A stretch of 64,000 nucleotides of DNA, from NCBI RefSeq assembly GCF_002019735.1, contig NZ_KV917378.1, positions 3,498,869-3,562,868 of the forward strand, read 5' to 3'. Made by a program: the position numbers and the translations under genes. The first letter of the stretch is position 1, and every line of letters begins with the position of its first letter. Source of the stretch: Salipaludibacillus agaradhaerens (lineage in GTDB: Bacteria; Bacillota; Bacilli; Bacillales; Salisediminibacteriaceae). Under the pieces are notes generated by a model, which saw nothing but the letters and a program-made list of their open reading frames with translations, was not told the origin of the DNA and did not search any database. Shown piece by piece: positions 16,343-26,599 of the stretch.

Positions 16343-17848
16343 TTAATAAGAAGTGAGCAGACTGTCGTCGAGCCCAATGTAGGTGTGGGTTTCATCTATT
16401 ATGTCTGAAAAATGTAGTAAAGTAACTTCATTTTTAGCCATCGTCAATTGATAAGTTAGAAGCTTATTTTCTGTCCTCAGTCTATCTGTTTGAATGAAAG
16501 GAGCATCACATGATTTTAATATGGTTATTTGATCTTTCGATGGAAAACGTGGTCTTCCCATCTGCTGCCAAACACGCCAAGGATTTGCGTGATGTTCGTT
16601 AGTCATTTCTCTGTACAAAAAGACGTCATCAGAAGAAAACGGAATGGAGAGCGTGATTGTTTTGTCATGATTGTCTCCTTTGTCATGTATTAAGTTCCAA
16701 GCCACAATGGAAATGGTATTATCTCGATGCTTAGTGACGATCATTGTATCGTCTTTATAAAGACAAGTGTCACCTAATTTATTAAAGAATGAAAATAAAT
16801 GGTAAGTTGGTTTCCGAATAGCGTGTAGTGCCATTAACCCGAAGCCGCCATGAAAAGGGGCACGTGGAATATCAAACTCTTCAAAAACGTCACTAAATGT
16901 CCAATAGGAAAAAGAAGAAACAATATCTCCAGCATGGCTTAAGATTTTGCCTAGGTACGCAGCATTATAGTTCGTATCATGAATAGGGTTGATTGGGCTA
17001 TAAGACGTATTGTATTCGGTAATGTGAAATGGAAGTTCAGGATAGGGTGTGTCATGTATTAATTTTTTTACACTAGTCAGTTGAGTAAGCATGTCGTTAG
17101 GATCGGCCAAGTCTTGGTAATAATAGTCAGGCGTTTTTTTCTTTGGAGGCATAGAGGTATAAGCATGTCGACTTATAAAATCAACGGGTACTTGTTCTTT
17201 GTGGCAAAAATGAAGAAAATCAGTTATCCACTCATCAGTACCACCACAAATCGCTGGGCCCCCAACGTTTAAATCAGGATGAATAGATTTAATTGTTTTG
17301 GCAGTAATTTTGTAGAGTTGAAAATAAGCTTGTTTATCAGCGTTCTCCCAGAAGTTAGTTAGATTAGGTTCATTCCATACTTCAAACGGCCACTGTAACA
17401 CTTCTTCAATTCCGTACCTTTCTACAAAATGGGCTACTGTATGATAGATGAGTTCTTCCCATTTCTTTTCATCAGCCGGAGGGGTGACATTGCCTTCCCA
17501 ATAAAAGATAGTTTGGGTACCGGAAGCAAGTTTTTTAGGCATAAAACCCAACTCAACAAATGGACGTAAATTATTCTGAAGAAATGTATCGAAAATTCTA
17601 TCAATATATGTAAAATTATAGAAAGAAGTAAGGGTGCCATCTACGTCTATTTCTTTATATATACCGATGTCTTCATGAAAAAGGCCGTGTCCTCTAATAT
17701 AGTCAAACGCGATATCTTGTTGTAAACGTTCAAGATGATCAACATACTCTTTTTGTAAGGCTAAGCCTAGTCGGCCAGTTCCAATACATTTTTTCCAATG
17801 TTTATTAAACGGGATATCGTTTTCTCTAGAGACAATTATTTTCTCCAT
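16343..17848 (-). CDS. xynB: GH39 beta-xylosidase
   Basis: Cytoplasmic retaining beta-xylosidase of 501 residues, no signal peptide. Counting from the preferred start, the acid/base is E160 (VWNEPNL) and the nucleophile E278 (HITEYNTSY), the same numbers I recall for Geobacillus XynB1. The fold is a TIM barrel with a C-terminal beta sandwich. The frame is open to 17884, but the ATG at 17848 directly follows AAGGAGGGC, whereas the upstream ATG reads through that ribosome site. It lies just upstream of the kinase gene (85-base gap) on the same strand and complements the GH43 xylosidase. A TTGACA-type promoter lies at 17898-17926. Confidence 0.93.
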   Translation of the reverse strand: MEKIIVSRENDIPFNKHWKKCIGTGRLGLALQKEYVDHLERLQQDIAFDYIRGHGLFHEDIGIYKEIDVDGTLTSFYNFTYIDRIFDTFLQNNLRPFVELGFMPKKLASGTQTIFYWEGNVTPPADEKKWEELIYHTVAHFVERYGIEEVLQWPFEVWNEPNLTNFWENADKQAYFQLYKITAKTIKSIHPDLNVGGPAICGGTDEWITDFLHFCHKEQVPVDFISRHAYTSMPPKKKTPDYYYQDLADPNDMLTQLTSVKKLIHDTPYPELPFHITEYNTSYSPINPIHDTNYNAAYLGKILSHAGDIVSSFSYWTFSDVFEEFDIPRAPFHGGFGLMALHAIRKPTYHLFSFFNKLGDTCLYKDDTMIVTKHRDNTISIVAWNLIHDKGDNHDKTITLSIPFSSDDVFLYREMTNEHHANPWRVWQQMGRPRFPSKDQITILKSCDAPFIQTDRLRTENKLLTYQLTMAKNEVTLLHFSDIIDETHTYIGLDDSLLTSY

Positions 17849-17897
17849 AAAGCCCTCCTTCATGTGGACATAAAGTTCAATCAATAAACTTTCTTAC

Positions 17898-17926
17898 AAC
17901 TTAAATGATGTTTATTTCTTTGTCAA
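17898..17926 (-). promoter_or_regulatory. Likely sigma-A promoter of the GH39 gene
   Basis: On the minus strand TTGACA (plus 17921-17926) and TAAGTT (plus 17898-17903) are 17 bases apart. The sequence just upstream, GAAAACGCTTGACA, looks like a cre site but does not keep the cre spacing. Confidence 0.5.
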
Positions 17927-18053
17927 GCGTTTTCATCTATACTCTTTATTTTCTCTCAATATCTTTTAAGTTACTGGCACAACTGTCAATTAAGAGTGGC
18001 ATACCGAGAGGGGTGATGGGACAAGTTGCGTAAAAATAGTATGTAGAAGTGTT

Positions 18054-18683
18054 TCAATTAACAGGTTGTTGTGTATGATTAATGACTTTCTTGTGAGCTG
18101 ATAGGGCCATAGCCATTGAAGCGTATGAAAACAATGCAACAGGGAAAAGGGGGATGAGGCCTGGAATTAAAAGGACAATTCTTAAAATGCTATACAAAAC
18201 AATAGCCAAGGCTAATGTATGTAACGGTTTAGCTAGCCCGATAAATAACGCCGTTTTATAAGTCTTCATAATGGGATAATTGAAAAGAATGAGAGTGGGA
18301 AAAAGGTAGATTGAAAGAATGAAAAATAGCAGCGAAGCGTTGATAAACGTAAAAAGCATAACATAATAAAATGTGCCATCTATCACTGTTAAATATCTAA
18401 AATCTATATATAGTAGGTTGCTAACGATAAATAAAGGGATTAAGAGCAGGTTAGCTTTTAAAAAATACTGTTTGTAACTAACCCAAAACGATTTGAATAC
18501 TGGGGGTTCTTTACCTTGAATCCATAGATGCATCACAGAGAAAATGGCGGCTGTGGCCGGCGCTAATCCTGCCACTATTCCTCCAGACAACGTAAATAAA
18601 ATCCACAGAATATTAAGGTAAGCCATGCGCGTAATGAACACCATTATCTCATAGATAATTTTTAATACCCCTCTATTAAGCAT
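18054..18683 (-). CDS. YesL-like membrane protein (DUF624), copy 2
   Basis: Polytopic membrane protein of 209 residues, YesL/DUF624 type: opening AYLNILWILFTLSGGIVAG, then FWVSYKQYFLKANLL and several hydrophobic helices. Function unknown; the family associates with sugar importers. It is divergent from the aldouronate importer at 19058 and lies upstream of the GH39 gene, from which a promoter separates it. Ribosome site AAAGGAGTG precedes the ATG. It shares the pattern of the copies at 7850 and 47229. Confidence 0.8.
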   Translation of the reverse strand: MLNRGVLKIIYEIMVFITRMAYLNILWILFTLSGGIVAGLAPATAAIFSVMHLWIQGKEPPVFKSFWVSYKQYFLKANLLLIPLFIVSNLLYIDFRYLTVIDGTFYYVMLFTFINASLLFFILSIYLFPTLILFNYPIMKTYKTALFIGLAKPLHTLALAIVLYSILRIVLLIPGLIPLFPVALFSYASMAMALSAHKKVINHTQQPVN

Positions 18684-19057
18684 TTAGTTCACTCCTTTAA
18701 TTATGTTTTCATCTAATTACCTATTCTACACTAAAAAAGCCGATTTTTATAACCAATTAAAGGATAACCACATTCATTTTGGTTTATTAAGGAATTTAAA
18801 GAACTTATAGCTAAAAAAACATTGTTTTATCATTGAACTTTTGCTAAACTAATATATTAGTTAGACTAATAAACTAAAATACAATTAAACTTCCCAAATA
18901 GCTGTAACTTCGTAGACCTGTATGTCAGATCGTTTAGTGGAGCTTTTTTTTGTACAAGAAATGTAAGCGTTAACATCTAGGTGGTTCTTTATTTATAAAG
19001 GTTAGGGAGGAGGTTATTTGCAAATAGGACCTTACTAAATAAAAGGGAGGAAACAGA
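18684..19057. promoter_or_regulatory. Divergent control region of YesL and the aldouronate importer
   Basis: No gene. At 18847-18862 AACTAATATATTAGTT is a perfect 16-bp palindrome; its right arm TTAGTT (18857-18862) also pairs with AACTAA (18872-18877). TTAGTT/AACTAA arms are those of the XylR operator seen before xylA. At 18962-18975 TGTAAGCGTTAACA fits the CcpA cre consensus TGWAANCGNTNWCA at every position. Induction by xylose and catabolite repression are therefore likely for the operon at 19058 (inference). Confidence 0.65.
18962..18975 (+). promoter_or_regulatory. cre site (CcpA) before the aldouronate operon
   Basis: TGTAAGCGTTAACA matches TGWAANCGNTNWCA with no mismatch, 83 bases before the start codon. 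Confidence 0.8.
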
Positions 19058-20698
19058 ATGTTAAAAAGCATTTTAACAATTGGGATCTGTGGGGGAATTG
19101 CGCTTACTTTGATGGCAGGATGTAGTGGTGATGACGAAAGTACGGTGGAGGAAGATGGGGTATTCACAATGACAACTGCTCGTACACTAGGAGATGATAC
19201 GGAGTTTCGTCCCGGAGAAGATGTTAATAATAACCCAGTGGTTTGGTGGGCAGAAGAGGAATTAAATCTTAAAATTGAAACGATTTGGACAGTGCCGCAT
19301 GATGAACAATACAATACACAGTTGCGTCTAGCAATGTCTTCTGGGGAACCTTTACCAGACGTTTTTCTCGTTTCAGATGGCCAATTGAAAGCCGATTTAA
19401 TTGAATCCGGTCTGGTGCAGCCAATTGATGAGGCATATGAAAAATATGCTACAGATAGAGTTAAGGATATTTTTGAGCAGTTTCCTGAAGCTTTTTACCC
19501 GTCCACAAATGAGGAGGGAATAAGGTATGGTATGCCGAGACTTTCTGGAGGAAACGGGTCAGATCCGTTGCTGTGGGTGCGAAAGGACTGGCTAGATAAT
19601 TTAAACCTTGATATTCCAGAAACGTTAGAAGAAATGGAAGAGGTTATGGATGCTTTTGTAAATGATGACCCAAATGGTACTGGCGTAAATGACACGTTAG
19701 GTGTTTCGCTCGCTACTGCTAACGGCATGGTTACATGGCTTGCAGATGGAAGTTGGATATTTGGCGCTTACGGTGATTACTTACCAGGCCGCTGGAGTAA
19801 AGATGAGAATGGGGAACTTGTTTACGGTACCACACAAGATAATATAAAAGAGGGTTTAAATACTTTAAATAGGTGGTTTGAAAAGGGATATTTGGATCAA
19901 GAGGTCGGTTTGCTTGATGAGAATGGGGCGATTGAAAGTTTCGTAGCTGGTAATACAGGATTTTTGTCAGCTCCGCCATGGGGAGAAGGGTGGCCAGTAG
20001 GTGATATTTATGATAATGACCCTCAGGCAGAAGTTATTCCAATGCCATTACCTGCCGGACCTGATGGGAAAATTGGACGTTTAGGAGAAGGATTAATAAC
20101 AGGGTCATTTTTATTTAGTGTTGATTTTGAGCATATGGATAAATATTTTGAGTATCTTGATGAAATTTACGGTTATACATTAGGCGAGTCGGATTATTTT
20201 GAAGACGGGATGTTTGAAGGTTATGACTATATTTATGATGAGAATAATGAACCGGTTTATGACCATCAGGCAATTGAAGAGTCAGAAGGTGTTCCTCGTA
20301 TAGATCCTGGTGGCTATATGTTGCCTAGAAATGTACCGACTATCCCATTTATGTTGTACGACTTGGCGTCTGAGTTTTATTTGACGGACCGAGAACCGGA
20401 AAATGCTTATGAATACGGTATTGCATCAAATAACGAACAATATCTTGAAGCGGCTTATATCGTTAAACAACAGGATGAGTACAGAATTGAAAACGAATGG
20501 ACTGGTGCCCCAACCCTTACGATGCAGGCAAGAGGGGAACATTTGGAAAGGTTGGAGCAGGAAATGATCGTAGACATTATTTATGGGAATCAGCCGTTAG
20601 ACCATTTTGATGAGTTTGTGGAAGCGTGGAAGCAAGGCGGTGGTGATCAAATAACAGAAGAAGTAAACGAGTGGTACGAGGAAGTGCAAAATAATTAA
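19058..20698 (+). CDS. Aldouronate-binding lipoprotein of ABC importer
   Basis: Binding lipoprotein of 546 residues; signal peptide ends LMAGC (lipid cysteine about residue 22). Its large size and motifs (EEELNLKIETIWTVP, PDVFLVSDGQ, DDPNGTGVNDTLG, with a Ca-binding-like acidic loop) match the LplA/AguE class of long CUT1 binding proteins. With the two LplB/LplC-type permeases and GH67 alpha-glucuronidase it mirrors Geobacillus aguEFG-aguA, so methylglucuronosyl xylo-oligosaccharides are the probable cargo. A cre site lies upstream and a short GC-rich hairpin after the gene (20722-20741) may reduce read-through to the permeases. No ATPase is encoded nearby. Confidence 0.85.
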   Translation: MLKSILTIGICGGIALTLMAGCSGDDESTVEEDGVFTMTTARTLGDDTEFRPGEDVNNNPVVWWAEEELNLKIETIWTVPHDEQYNTQLRLAMSSGEPLPDVFLVSDGQLKADLIESGLVQPIDEAYEKYATDRVKDIFEQFPEAFYPSTNEEGIRYGMPRLSGGNGSDPLLWVRKDWLDNLNLDIPETLEEMEEVMDAFVNDDPNGTGVNDTLGVSLATANGMVTWLADGSWIFGAYGDYLPGRWSKDENGELVYGTTQDNIKEGLNTLNRWFEKGYLDQEVGLLDENGAIESFVAGNTGFLSAPPWGEGWPVGDIYDNDPQAEVIPMPLPAGPDGKIGRLGEGLITGSFLFSVDFEHMDKYFEYLDEIYGYTLGESDYFEDGMFEGYDYIYDENNEPVYDHQAIEESEGVPRIDPGGYMLPRNVPTIPFMLYDLASEFYLTDREPENAYEYGIASNNEQYLEAAYIVKQQDEYRIENEWTGAPTLTMQARGEHLERLEQEMIVDIIYGNQPLDHFDEFVEAWKQGGGDQITEEVNEWYEEVQNN

Positions 20699-20721
20699 AA
20701 CGAGTGCTGCTCTTATTAACA

Positions 20722-20745
20722 GGGGGGGACTTGATGCCCCCTTTT
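20722..20745 (+). terminator. Weak hairpin between binding protein and permease
   Basis: A run of G (20722-20728) can pair with CCCCC (20737-20741), followed by TTTTG. Likely an attenuator, not a full stop. Confidence 0.45.
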
Positions 20746-20778
20746 GCCTTTTAAACTAAGTGAAGAGGAGGTTAATAG

Positions 20779-21750
20779 ATGCCTAAAATGAATAACACTA
20801 TTCAGGATACGGTCCGGCGGGTACCACTTGAGGCAAGAACTAAAAAACCAAAACAGCGATGGCATTTTAAACAGACGTGGCCACTTCATCTTCTCGTCTT
20901 GCCAGCAGTTATCGTGGCCCTTATTTTTCAATATGGACCGATGTTTGGCATTATTATGGCATTTCAAGACTTTAAACCTTGGCTCGGTTTTATAGAGTCA
21001 GAGTTTGTCGGGTTAAAGCATTTTATCACAATGTTTGAATACAATTATGCACGTCAAGTTATTTGGAATACCTTTGTCATTTCCATATTGAAGCTTATTT
21101 TTGGATTAATTGTTCCTCTAACATTTGCTCTAATGTTAAACGAAGTGTACCATATGCGTTTTAAACGAACAGTGCAAACCATTGTTTATTTGCCTTATTT
21201 TTTATCCTGGGTCATTTTAGGCGGGATGCTTATTGATATTTTATCTCCTAGTGGAGGGGTAGTGAACCAACTCCTTGGATTAATAGGTGTGGAACCAATT
21301 TTTTTCTTAGGAAGTAATGACTGGTTTAGAACGACTGTTGTTGTGAGTGATTTATGGAAGGAAACAGGGTTTAATACCATTGTTTTTCTAGCAGCTATAA
21401 CGGTAGTCAATCCCAACTTGTACGAAGCTGCAGTGGTAGATGGAGCTAATCGTTGGAAACAAACATGGCATATTACTCTACCTGCTATGCGTCCGATTAT
21501 TATTGTTGTAGCGACATTAGCTTTGGGCAACATCTTAAACGCAGGTTTTGATCAAATTTTTAATTTGTATAACCCACTTGTTTATGAAACGGGTGATATT
21601 ATTGATACTTATGTTTATCGAGTAGGTCTTGTAAGTGGCGATTTTAGTTACGGAACAGCGGTTGGACTTTTTAAATCTGTGATTAGCTTAATACTTATTG
21701 TCATTGGGTATCGACTTGCTTATAAATATGCTAACTGGCGAATTTTTTAA
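20779..21750 (+). CDS. Aldouronate importer permease (LplB type)
   Basis: Permease of 323 residues. A basic 35-residue N-terminus precedes six transmembrane segments, the first containing LLVLPAVIVALIFQYGPMFG. The EAA loop reads YEAAVVDGANRWKQTWHITLP. The ATG follows GAAGAGGAGGT. It belongs to the operon of the binding protein at 19058, the second permease at 21762 and the GH67 gene at 22698. Confidence 0.9.
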   Translation: MPKMNNTIQDTVRRVPLEARTKKPKQRWHFKQTWPLHLLVLPAVIVALIFQYGPMFGIIMAFQDFKPWLGFIESEFVGLKHFITMFEYNYARQVIWNTFVISILKLIFGLIVPLTFALMLNEVYHMRFKRTVQTIVYLPYFLSWVILGGMLIDILSPSGGVVNQLLGLIGVEPIFFLGSNDWFRTTVVVSDLWKETGFNTIVFLAAITVVNPNLYEAAVVDGANRWKQTWHITLPAMRPIIIVVATLALGNILNAGFDQIFNLYNPLVYETGDIIDTYVYRVGLVSGDFSYGTAVGLFKSVISLILIVIGYRLAYKYANWRIF

Positions 21751-21761
21751 GGAGGGATTTC

Positions 21762-22643
21762 ATGCAGTATAAAACGAAAGGATATCGAATATTCACTGCG
21801 TTTAACTACACATTTATGATCTGCATTTCATTTCTATGTTTGTTCCCTCTTATTCATATTTTAGCTGTTTCCTTAAGTGGGTCTGCACCAGCTACTGCTA
21901 ACATTGTCGGTTTGTGGCCAGTGGATTTTACTATTGATGCTTATGAACGAACGCTTGCCAATGAGAATTTTCTGCGTTCATTAGGGGTGTCAGTCACCCG
22001 AGTTATTTTAGGAACGGCTATTTCCATGACGCTTCTTTTATGTGCTGCTTATGCACTCTCAAAGAATGATAGCGAGTTTAAGGGAAGAAAAATATATATG
22101 TGGTTTTTTGTTTTTACTATGTTATTTAATGGGGGACTCGTTCCTACTTATATTGTTGTCACACGGTTAGGGCTGACAGATACTATCTGGGCATTAGTAC
22201 TCCCACCAGCTATCAATGCCTTTAATATGATTTTACTGCTCAATTTTTTTCGAACGTCCGTCCCTCGTTCTCTAGAAGAATCAGCTTTTATTGATGGCGC
22301 AGGACATTTTAAGATTTTCCTGAAAATATATCTTCCCATTTCTGTACCGGCTATCGCCACAATTTCATTGTTTACGATGGTTTTCCATTGGAATTCCTGG
22401 TTCGATGGTTTGATCTATAATACAAATGCCTCTAATTATCCCTTGCAAACATTTTTACAAACAATCGTTGTTCAACAAGATTTTAGTAACGTAGATGTGG
22501 ATGCAGACATGATGAGAAATTTATCTCAACGTACAGTCCAATCAGCACAAATATTTATTTCTGCCCTTCCTATGCTCATTGTTTATCCGTTTTTACAAAG
22601 GTTCTTTGTTAAAGGTATCGTCCTTGGCGCTGATAAAGAATAG
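21762..22643 (+). CDS. Aldouronate importer permease (LplC type)
   Basis: Second permease, 293 residues, six transmembrane segments, EAA loop LEESAFIDGAGHFKIFLKIY. It starts 11 bases after the previous stop, with AAGGAGGGA before the ATG, so the two permeases are translated together. The end RFFVKGIVLGADKE is typical of LplC-like proteins. Confidence 0.9.
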   Translation: MQYKTKGYRIFTAFNYTFMICISFLCLFPLIHILAVSLSGSAPATANIVGLWPVDFTIDAYERTLANENFLRSLGVSVTRVILGTAISMTLLLCAAYALSKNDSEFKGRKIYMWFFVFTMLFNGGLVPTYIVVTRLGLTDTIWALVLPPAINAFNMILLLNFFRTSVPRSLEESAFIDGAGHFKIFLKIYLPISVPAIATISLFTMVFHWNSWFDGLIYNTNASNYPLQTFLQTIVVQQDFSNVDVDADMMRNLSQRTVQSAQIFISALPMLIVYPFLQRFFVKGIVLGADKE

Positions 22644-22697
22644 CTTGACCGTAACTTAAACTCTTTTTTTCAAAAACTTTGAAGGGAGATGGAATGT

Positions 22698-24764
22698 ATG
22701 ACACAAGGCCAATATCATTTAACCACTAATTATCCTTTTGAAAATGATCAAGTCACTAGTTATAAGGCTTGGCTTCAATATTCTAAAAGTGAAGGAAAAT
22801 ATGCTAAAACGGTGTCCCCGTTCTTAAAGACTATTTCGTCCAGTTGTGATGCCTCTCCGATCCTATGGTCAGCAATAGAGGAGCTTAACCAATCGATAAC
22901 GGAAATGTTCGATTTTTCTCCATTCATTTCATTTGAAGTGATGAGTGGAAAGGGTGTCGTTTTACAACTTTGTTCTGAGAGTGAGACCCGTCTTCAAGAT
23001 GAAGGATATATGATGTATACAGAGCCGAATGGCCAGCTTATAATCAGCGGAAAAACAGAGACTGGTATTCTATACGGCACATTTCATTTGCTCCGTCTAT
23101 TACAAATGGAAAAGCCAATTGACAAGTTAAATGTCATCGAGAATCCTGCCAATTCCTTACGGTTATTAAACCATTGGGATAATATAGATGGTTCGATAGA
23201 GAGAGGATATGCGGGGAAATCGATTTTCTTTGAAAAAGACCAATTTAACCAAAATTATGGTAGATTAAAAGATTATGCTAGAATGCTTGCTTCAATTGGT
23301 GTTAATGGGATAGCCATTAATAATGTGAATGTCCATCAATTAGAAACGAAATTAATAACACCCGAGTATTTAACGGGTGTTGAAAAAATAGCTGCCATAT
23401 ACCGTGCTTACGGGGTGAAAACATTTCTAAGTATTAATTTTGCAAGCCCAATTGAACTAGGGGGATTAAACACGGCAGATCCACTTGACGAAGAAGTCAA
23501 AAGGTTCTGGGAGCATGCTATAAAAACGATTTACACGCATATTCCTGATTTTGGAGGTGTCGTTGTTAAGGCTGATTCTGAAAACAGACCTGGACCATTT
23601 ACGTATGGAAGAACACAGGCGGAGGGAGCCAACATGCTTGCAGAAATAATTGCTCCCTATGATGGTCTTGTCATTTGGCGCTGTTTTGTCTATAACTGCC
23701 ATCAAGATTGGCGCGATCGAACGACTGATCGTGCCAAGGCAGCTTACGATCACTTTATGCCGCTAGATGGGGACTTTCATGAAAATGTCGTGTTACAGAT
23801 AAAGAATGGCCCGATGGATTTTCAAGTGAGAGAACCTGTATCTCCTCTTTTAGGAGGACTGAAGGAAACAAATCAAGTGATAGAATTTCAAATAACCCAA
23901 GAATATCTTGGCCAACAAAAACATCTCGTTTATCTAGTCCCTCAATGGAAAGAGGTGCTTGAATTTGAAACTTATGCAAAAGGATCGGGTTCTACCGTCA
24001 AGAAGATTGTTAGCGGTGAACTATACGATAGAAAAAATAATGGGGCAGCAGCTGTCGTAAACGTAGGCGATGACTATAATTGGACCGGTCATACGTTGGC
24101 TCAATCCAATCTTTACGGCTACGGAAGACTTATGTGGTCGCCAGAAATGACAGCAGAAGACATATCAAACGAATGGATCATATGCACGTTTGGAACAGAT
24201 CCTCTAGTATTGTCAACCATAAAGGGTATGCTACTTAATTCTTGGACAACATACGAAAACTATACTTCTCCTTTAGGAGTGGGATGGATGGTTAACCCAG
24301 GGCATCATTATGGTCCGAATGTTGATGGGTATGAATATCAAGCATGGGGAACGTATCACTTTGCTGATTGGAAGGGCTTGGGGGTGAATCGTACAATGGC
24401 TACTGGTACAGGGTTTAGCGGGCAGTATTATCAAAAGAATGCGGAAAAATATGAATCACTTACTGACTGTCCGGAAGAGTTGCTGCTATTCTTTCATTAT
24501 GTTCCCTATTCATATGTCTTGTCGTCAGGAAAAACGGTCATTCAGCATATTTATGACACGCACTTTGCTGGCGTCGAACAAGTTGAGCAGTATCGGCAAC
24601 AGTGGAAACAACTCCAAGGAAGAATAGACAAAAAGCGTTTCGATGATGTGGCAACAAAGCTTGATATGCAATTTGAGCATGCTAAAGAGTGGCGAGACAT
24701 AGTAAATACGTATTTTTACCGAAAATCAGGAATTGATGATCAACATAACCGTCCAATTTACTAA
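22698..24764 (+). CDS. aguA: GH67 alpha-glucuronidase
   Basis: Cytoplasmic alpha-glucuronidase of 688 residues that removes (4-O-methyl)glucuronic acid from aldouronic xylo-oligosaccharides. From the ATG at 22698 the three catalytic carboxylates are E295 ([10 protein letters not shown]), D374 ([10 protein letters not shown]) and E402 (QITQEY). Their spacing is the same as I recall for Geobacillus AguA (285, 364, 392). The frame opens three codons earlier at 22689, but that ATG overlaps the ribosome site GAAGGGAG. No signal peptide. Last gene of the importer operon, so uptake and cleavage of the same substrate are coupled. Confidence 0.95.
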   Translation: MTQGQYHLTTNYPFENDQVTSYKAWLQYSKSEGKYAKTVSPFLKTISSSCDASPILWSAIEELNQSITEMFDFSPFISFEVMSGKGVVLQLCSESETRLQDEGYMMYTEPNGQLIISGKTETGILYGTFHLLRLLQMEKPIDKLNVIENPANSLRLLNHWDNIDGSIERGYAGKSIFFEKDQFNQNYGRLKDYARMLASIGVNGIAINNVNVHQLETKLITPEYLTGVEKIAAIYRAYGVKTFLSINFASPIELGGLNTADPLDEEVKRFWEHAIKTIYTHIPDFGGVVVKADSENRPGPFTYGRTQAEGANMLAEIIAPYDGLVIWRCFVYNCHQDWRDRTTDRAKAAYDHFMPLDGDFHENVVLQIKNGPMDFQVREPVSPLLGGLKETNQVIEFQITQEYLGQQKHLVYLVPQWKEVLEFETYAKGSGSTVKKIVSGELYDRKNNGAAAVVNVGDDYNWTGHTLAQSNLYGYGRLMWSPEMTAEDISNEWIICTFGTDPLVLSTIKGMLLNSWTTYENYTSPLGVGWMVNPGHHYGPNVDGYEYQAWGTYHFADWKGLGVNRTMATGTGFSGQYYQKNAEKYESLTDCPEELLLFFHYVPYSYVLSSGKTVIQHIYDTHFAGVEQVEQYRQQWKQLQGRIDKKRFDDVATKLDMQFEHAKEWRDIVNTYFYRKSGIDDQHNRPIY

Positions 24765-24924
24765 ATGATGTGTGTCTGTGGATACATCTCTAAATGGGGA
24801 GGGGCTAAGTCATAATTGGAGAGCCATGAGATAGCGCCTTTCTTTTTTCATTTAGTGTTACGACAAAGGCGACCGAAAGTAAATAAAAAGATCATGAGAG
24901 CCGCGTTATCTAAAAAATGACTGG

Positions 24925-24960
24925 AGGAGCAGGGGGAGTATTTACCTGCTCCTTCTTCAA
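24925..24960. terminator. Possible shared terminator between aguA and xylR
   Basis: AGGAGCAGG (24925-24933) pairs with CCTGCTCCT (24945-24953). The T run is poor on the plus strand and ten bases away on the minus strand. It lies between two convergent genes. Confidence 0.5.
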
Positions 24961-25014
24961 TAGAGTATGTTAAGAGTTTATCTTATGAGAGTGAGTGTAG
25001 GATGACACTAATCT

Positions 25015-26181
25015 CTATTCGTCTGTATAAAACTGTCTTTCCAAAAACTGTTCAATTGTAAAAGCTGTCATGCCTAATAAAGTAGCGTGTTGATGCTGTT
25101 GGGAAAAAGTGATGTCGACTGATTTTCTTAAGTGAGTTAACGTTTGGGTGGCAATCACTTGCTCTAATTCGTTTTTAAGCAAGTGTTCTGCTTTAGCTAG
25201 GCGATTACCAATAATGATTTTTTCAGGGTTAAATGTGTTAATGATATTGTTAATTCCGATGCCTAAATAATGTGCTGTCTGGTTAAAGGCGTCTTTCACT
25301 TGATCACTTGTTTCCGCTCTCTCAATCATTGTTTCAAGCGTCACATCTGATAAACTTTCACCTTGGGCAGCACACATGTTTAATAAAGCCATTTCTGACG
25401 CATACATTTCCCAGCATCCTTTACTACCGCATCGGCACGACAGGCCATCCGCCTTTACGATCATATGCCCCATTTCACCGGTAAAGCCATTGGTTCCACG
25501 GAAAAGCTCATTATTTAAGATGAGTCCAACACCAATCCCGATTCCTATGCTTACATAAATAAAGTGATTTAAGTCTTGGGCACTTCCGTATGTTTTCTCT
25601 CCATAGGCTCCTGCATTTGCCTCATTTTCAATAATGACTGGGACACCGTATTGTTCAGTAAAGATATCTTTTAAATTTGACTGCCGCCAATCAAGATTTG
25701 GCGTTATGAGAATATCATTTTCCGTATTAACTAAGCCTGGGATGCCGAACCCAATTCCAATTAAACCATAAGGTGTCTTCGCTGTAGTAGACAAAAAATG
25801 ATCAATGACACGGGTTACTTCCATAACAGTTTTTGTAAAATCATGTGTGTTAAACGGTTGAAAAAATTTTTCGATAATAGTGCCTCTTAAATCAGTGAGC
25901 ACACCTACCACATAGTTGACGCCAATATCGATGCTGATCGTATAACCGGCTCGTTCATTGAACTTTAGCATTAAAGGTCGCCGTCCGCCACTTGATTCAC
26001 CTAATCCTATTTGATAGCAATAATGGTCATCAATTAATTCATCTACAAGAGTAGAGACAGTTGCTTTCGTTAAATTTAACGTTTGAGCAAGTTCTGCCCG
26101 TGAAATCGGTTCATATTTTCTAATCGCATTTAAGATAATCATCTTATTTGTTAACTTGACTGTCTGCTGATAAGAGGCCAT
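25015..26181 (-). CDS. xylR: Xylose repressor XylR (ROK family)
   Basis: Xylose-responsive repressor of 388 residues. The N-terminal winged helix reads ISRAELAQTLNLTKATVSTL, followed by a ROK sugar-binding domain with IDIGVNYVVGVL, the zinc motif CRCGSKGCWE and a GIGIGVGLILNNELFRG segment. It is divergent from xylA, in front of which is an ACTTAGTT/AACTAAGT operator. This arrangement and length match Bacillus XylR. The ATG follows AAAAAGGAG. It may also act at the similar arms at 18857-18877. Confidence 0.93.
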   Translation of the reverse strand: MASYQQTVKLTNKMIILNAIRKYEPISRAELAQTLNLTKATVSTLVDELIDDHYCYQIGLGESSGGRRPLMLKFNERAGYTISIDIGVNYVVGVLTDLRGTIIEKFFQPFNTHDFTKTVMEVTRVIDHFLSTTAKTPYGLIGIGFGIPGLVNTENDILITPNLDWRQSNLKDIFTEQYGVPVIIENEANAGAYGEKTYGSAQDLNHFIYVSIGIGIGVGLILNNELFRGTNGFTGEMGHMIVKADGLSCRCGSKGCWEMYASEMALLNMCAAQGESLSDVTLETMIERAETSDQVKDAFNQTAHYLGIGINNIINTFNPEKIIIGNRLAKAEHLLKNELEQVIATQTLTHLRKSVDITFSQQHQHATLLGMTAFTIEQFLERQFYTDE

Positions 26182-26304
26182 TTTTCGGAACTCCTTTTTA
26201 TATACTTAATTAATATAGTGTATTATGTTTCTCGCTTTCAGACAAATAAGTCATTTTCATAATGATGTATTTAAAGCAATAACTCGAATAATATGCAATA
26301 AATT

Positions 26305-26428
26305 TTACCATAGATAAGCCTCCGTAAACCTCCAGCGTCAAAATAGAGAGGAAAGCTAACGGCCACTAATGTCCTGATTGACTCAACTACTAATCAGTGG
26401 GAGAAAAACGAAAACTTCCGTAATATGA
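26305..26428 (+). repeat. Dispersed structured repeat, copy B (short 5' module, decayed 3' hairpin)
   Basis: TTACCATAGATAAG, CCTCCGTAAACCTCC, AAAATAGAGAGGAAAGC, TAACGGCCACTAATGTCC, TGATTGACTCAACTAC, AATCAGTGGGAG then AAAAACGAAAACTTCC. The CTATTTAGGCGGGAG segment of copies A, C, D and E is missing, and the right arm of the 3' hairpin is lost. It lies in the xylR-xylA intergenic region, reading toward xylA. Confidence 0.75.
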
Positions 26429-26513
26429 AGCTATGAATGAAAGGAACCATCATACAATAGAGTGAAACAATGAATCTAAATGTTCATAAACGTCATATAA
26501 TTGTCGTAAATAC

Positions 26514-26557
26514 ACTTAGTTAATTCAATAGACAAACTAAGTATATACTGATAAAAT
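26514..26557 (+). promoter_or_regulatory. xylA promoter with XylR operator
   Basis: Operator arms ACTTAGTT (26514-26521) and AACTAAGT (26535-26542) are a perfect 8-bp inverted repeat with a 13-base spacer. They overlap the promoter TAGACA (26529-26534), 17 bases, TAAAAT (26552-26557). A bound repressor would block RNA polymerase. Confidence 0.85.
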
Positions 26558-26599
26558 GACATTAGCAATGAAATCTATCTATAAAATGGAGGGTTTATT

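Noticed and set aside
17912-17936. cre site before GH39 (GAAAACGCTTGACA)
   Set aside because: The central CG is one base off in spacing relative to the cre consensus, so it is not listed as a cre site.
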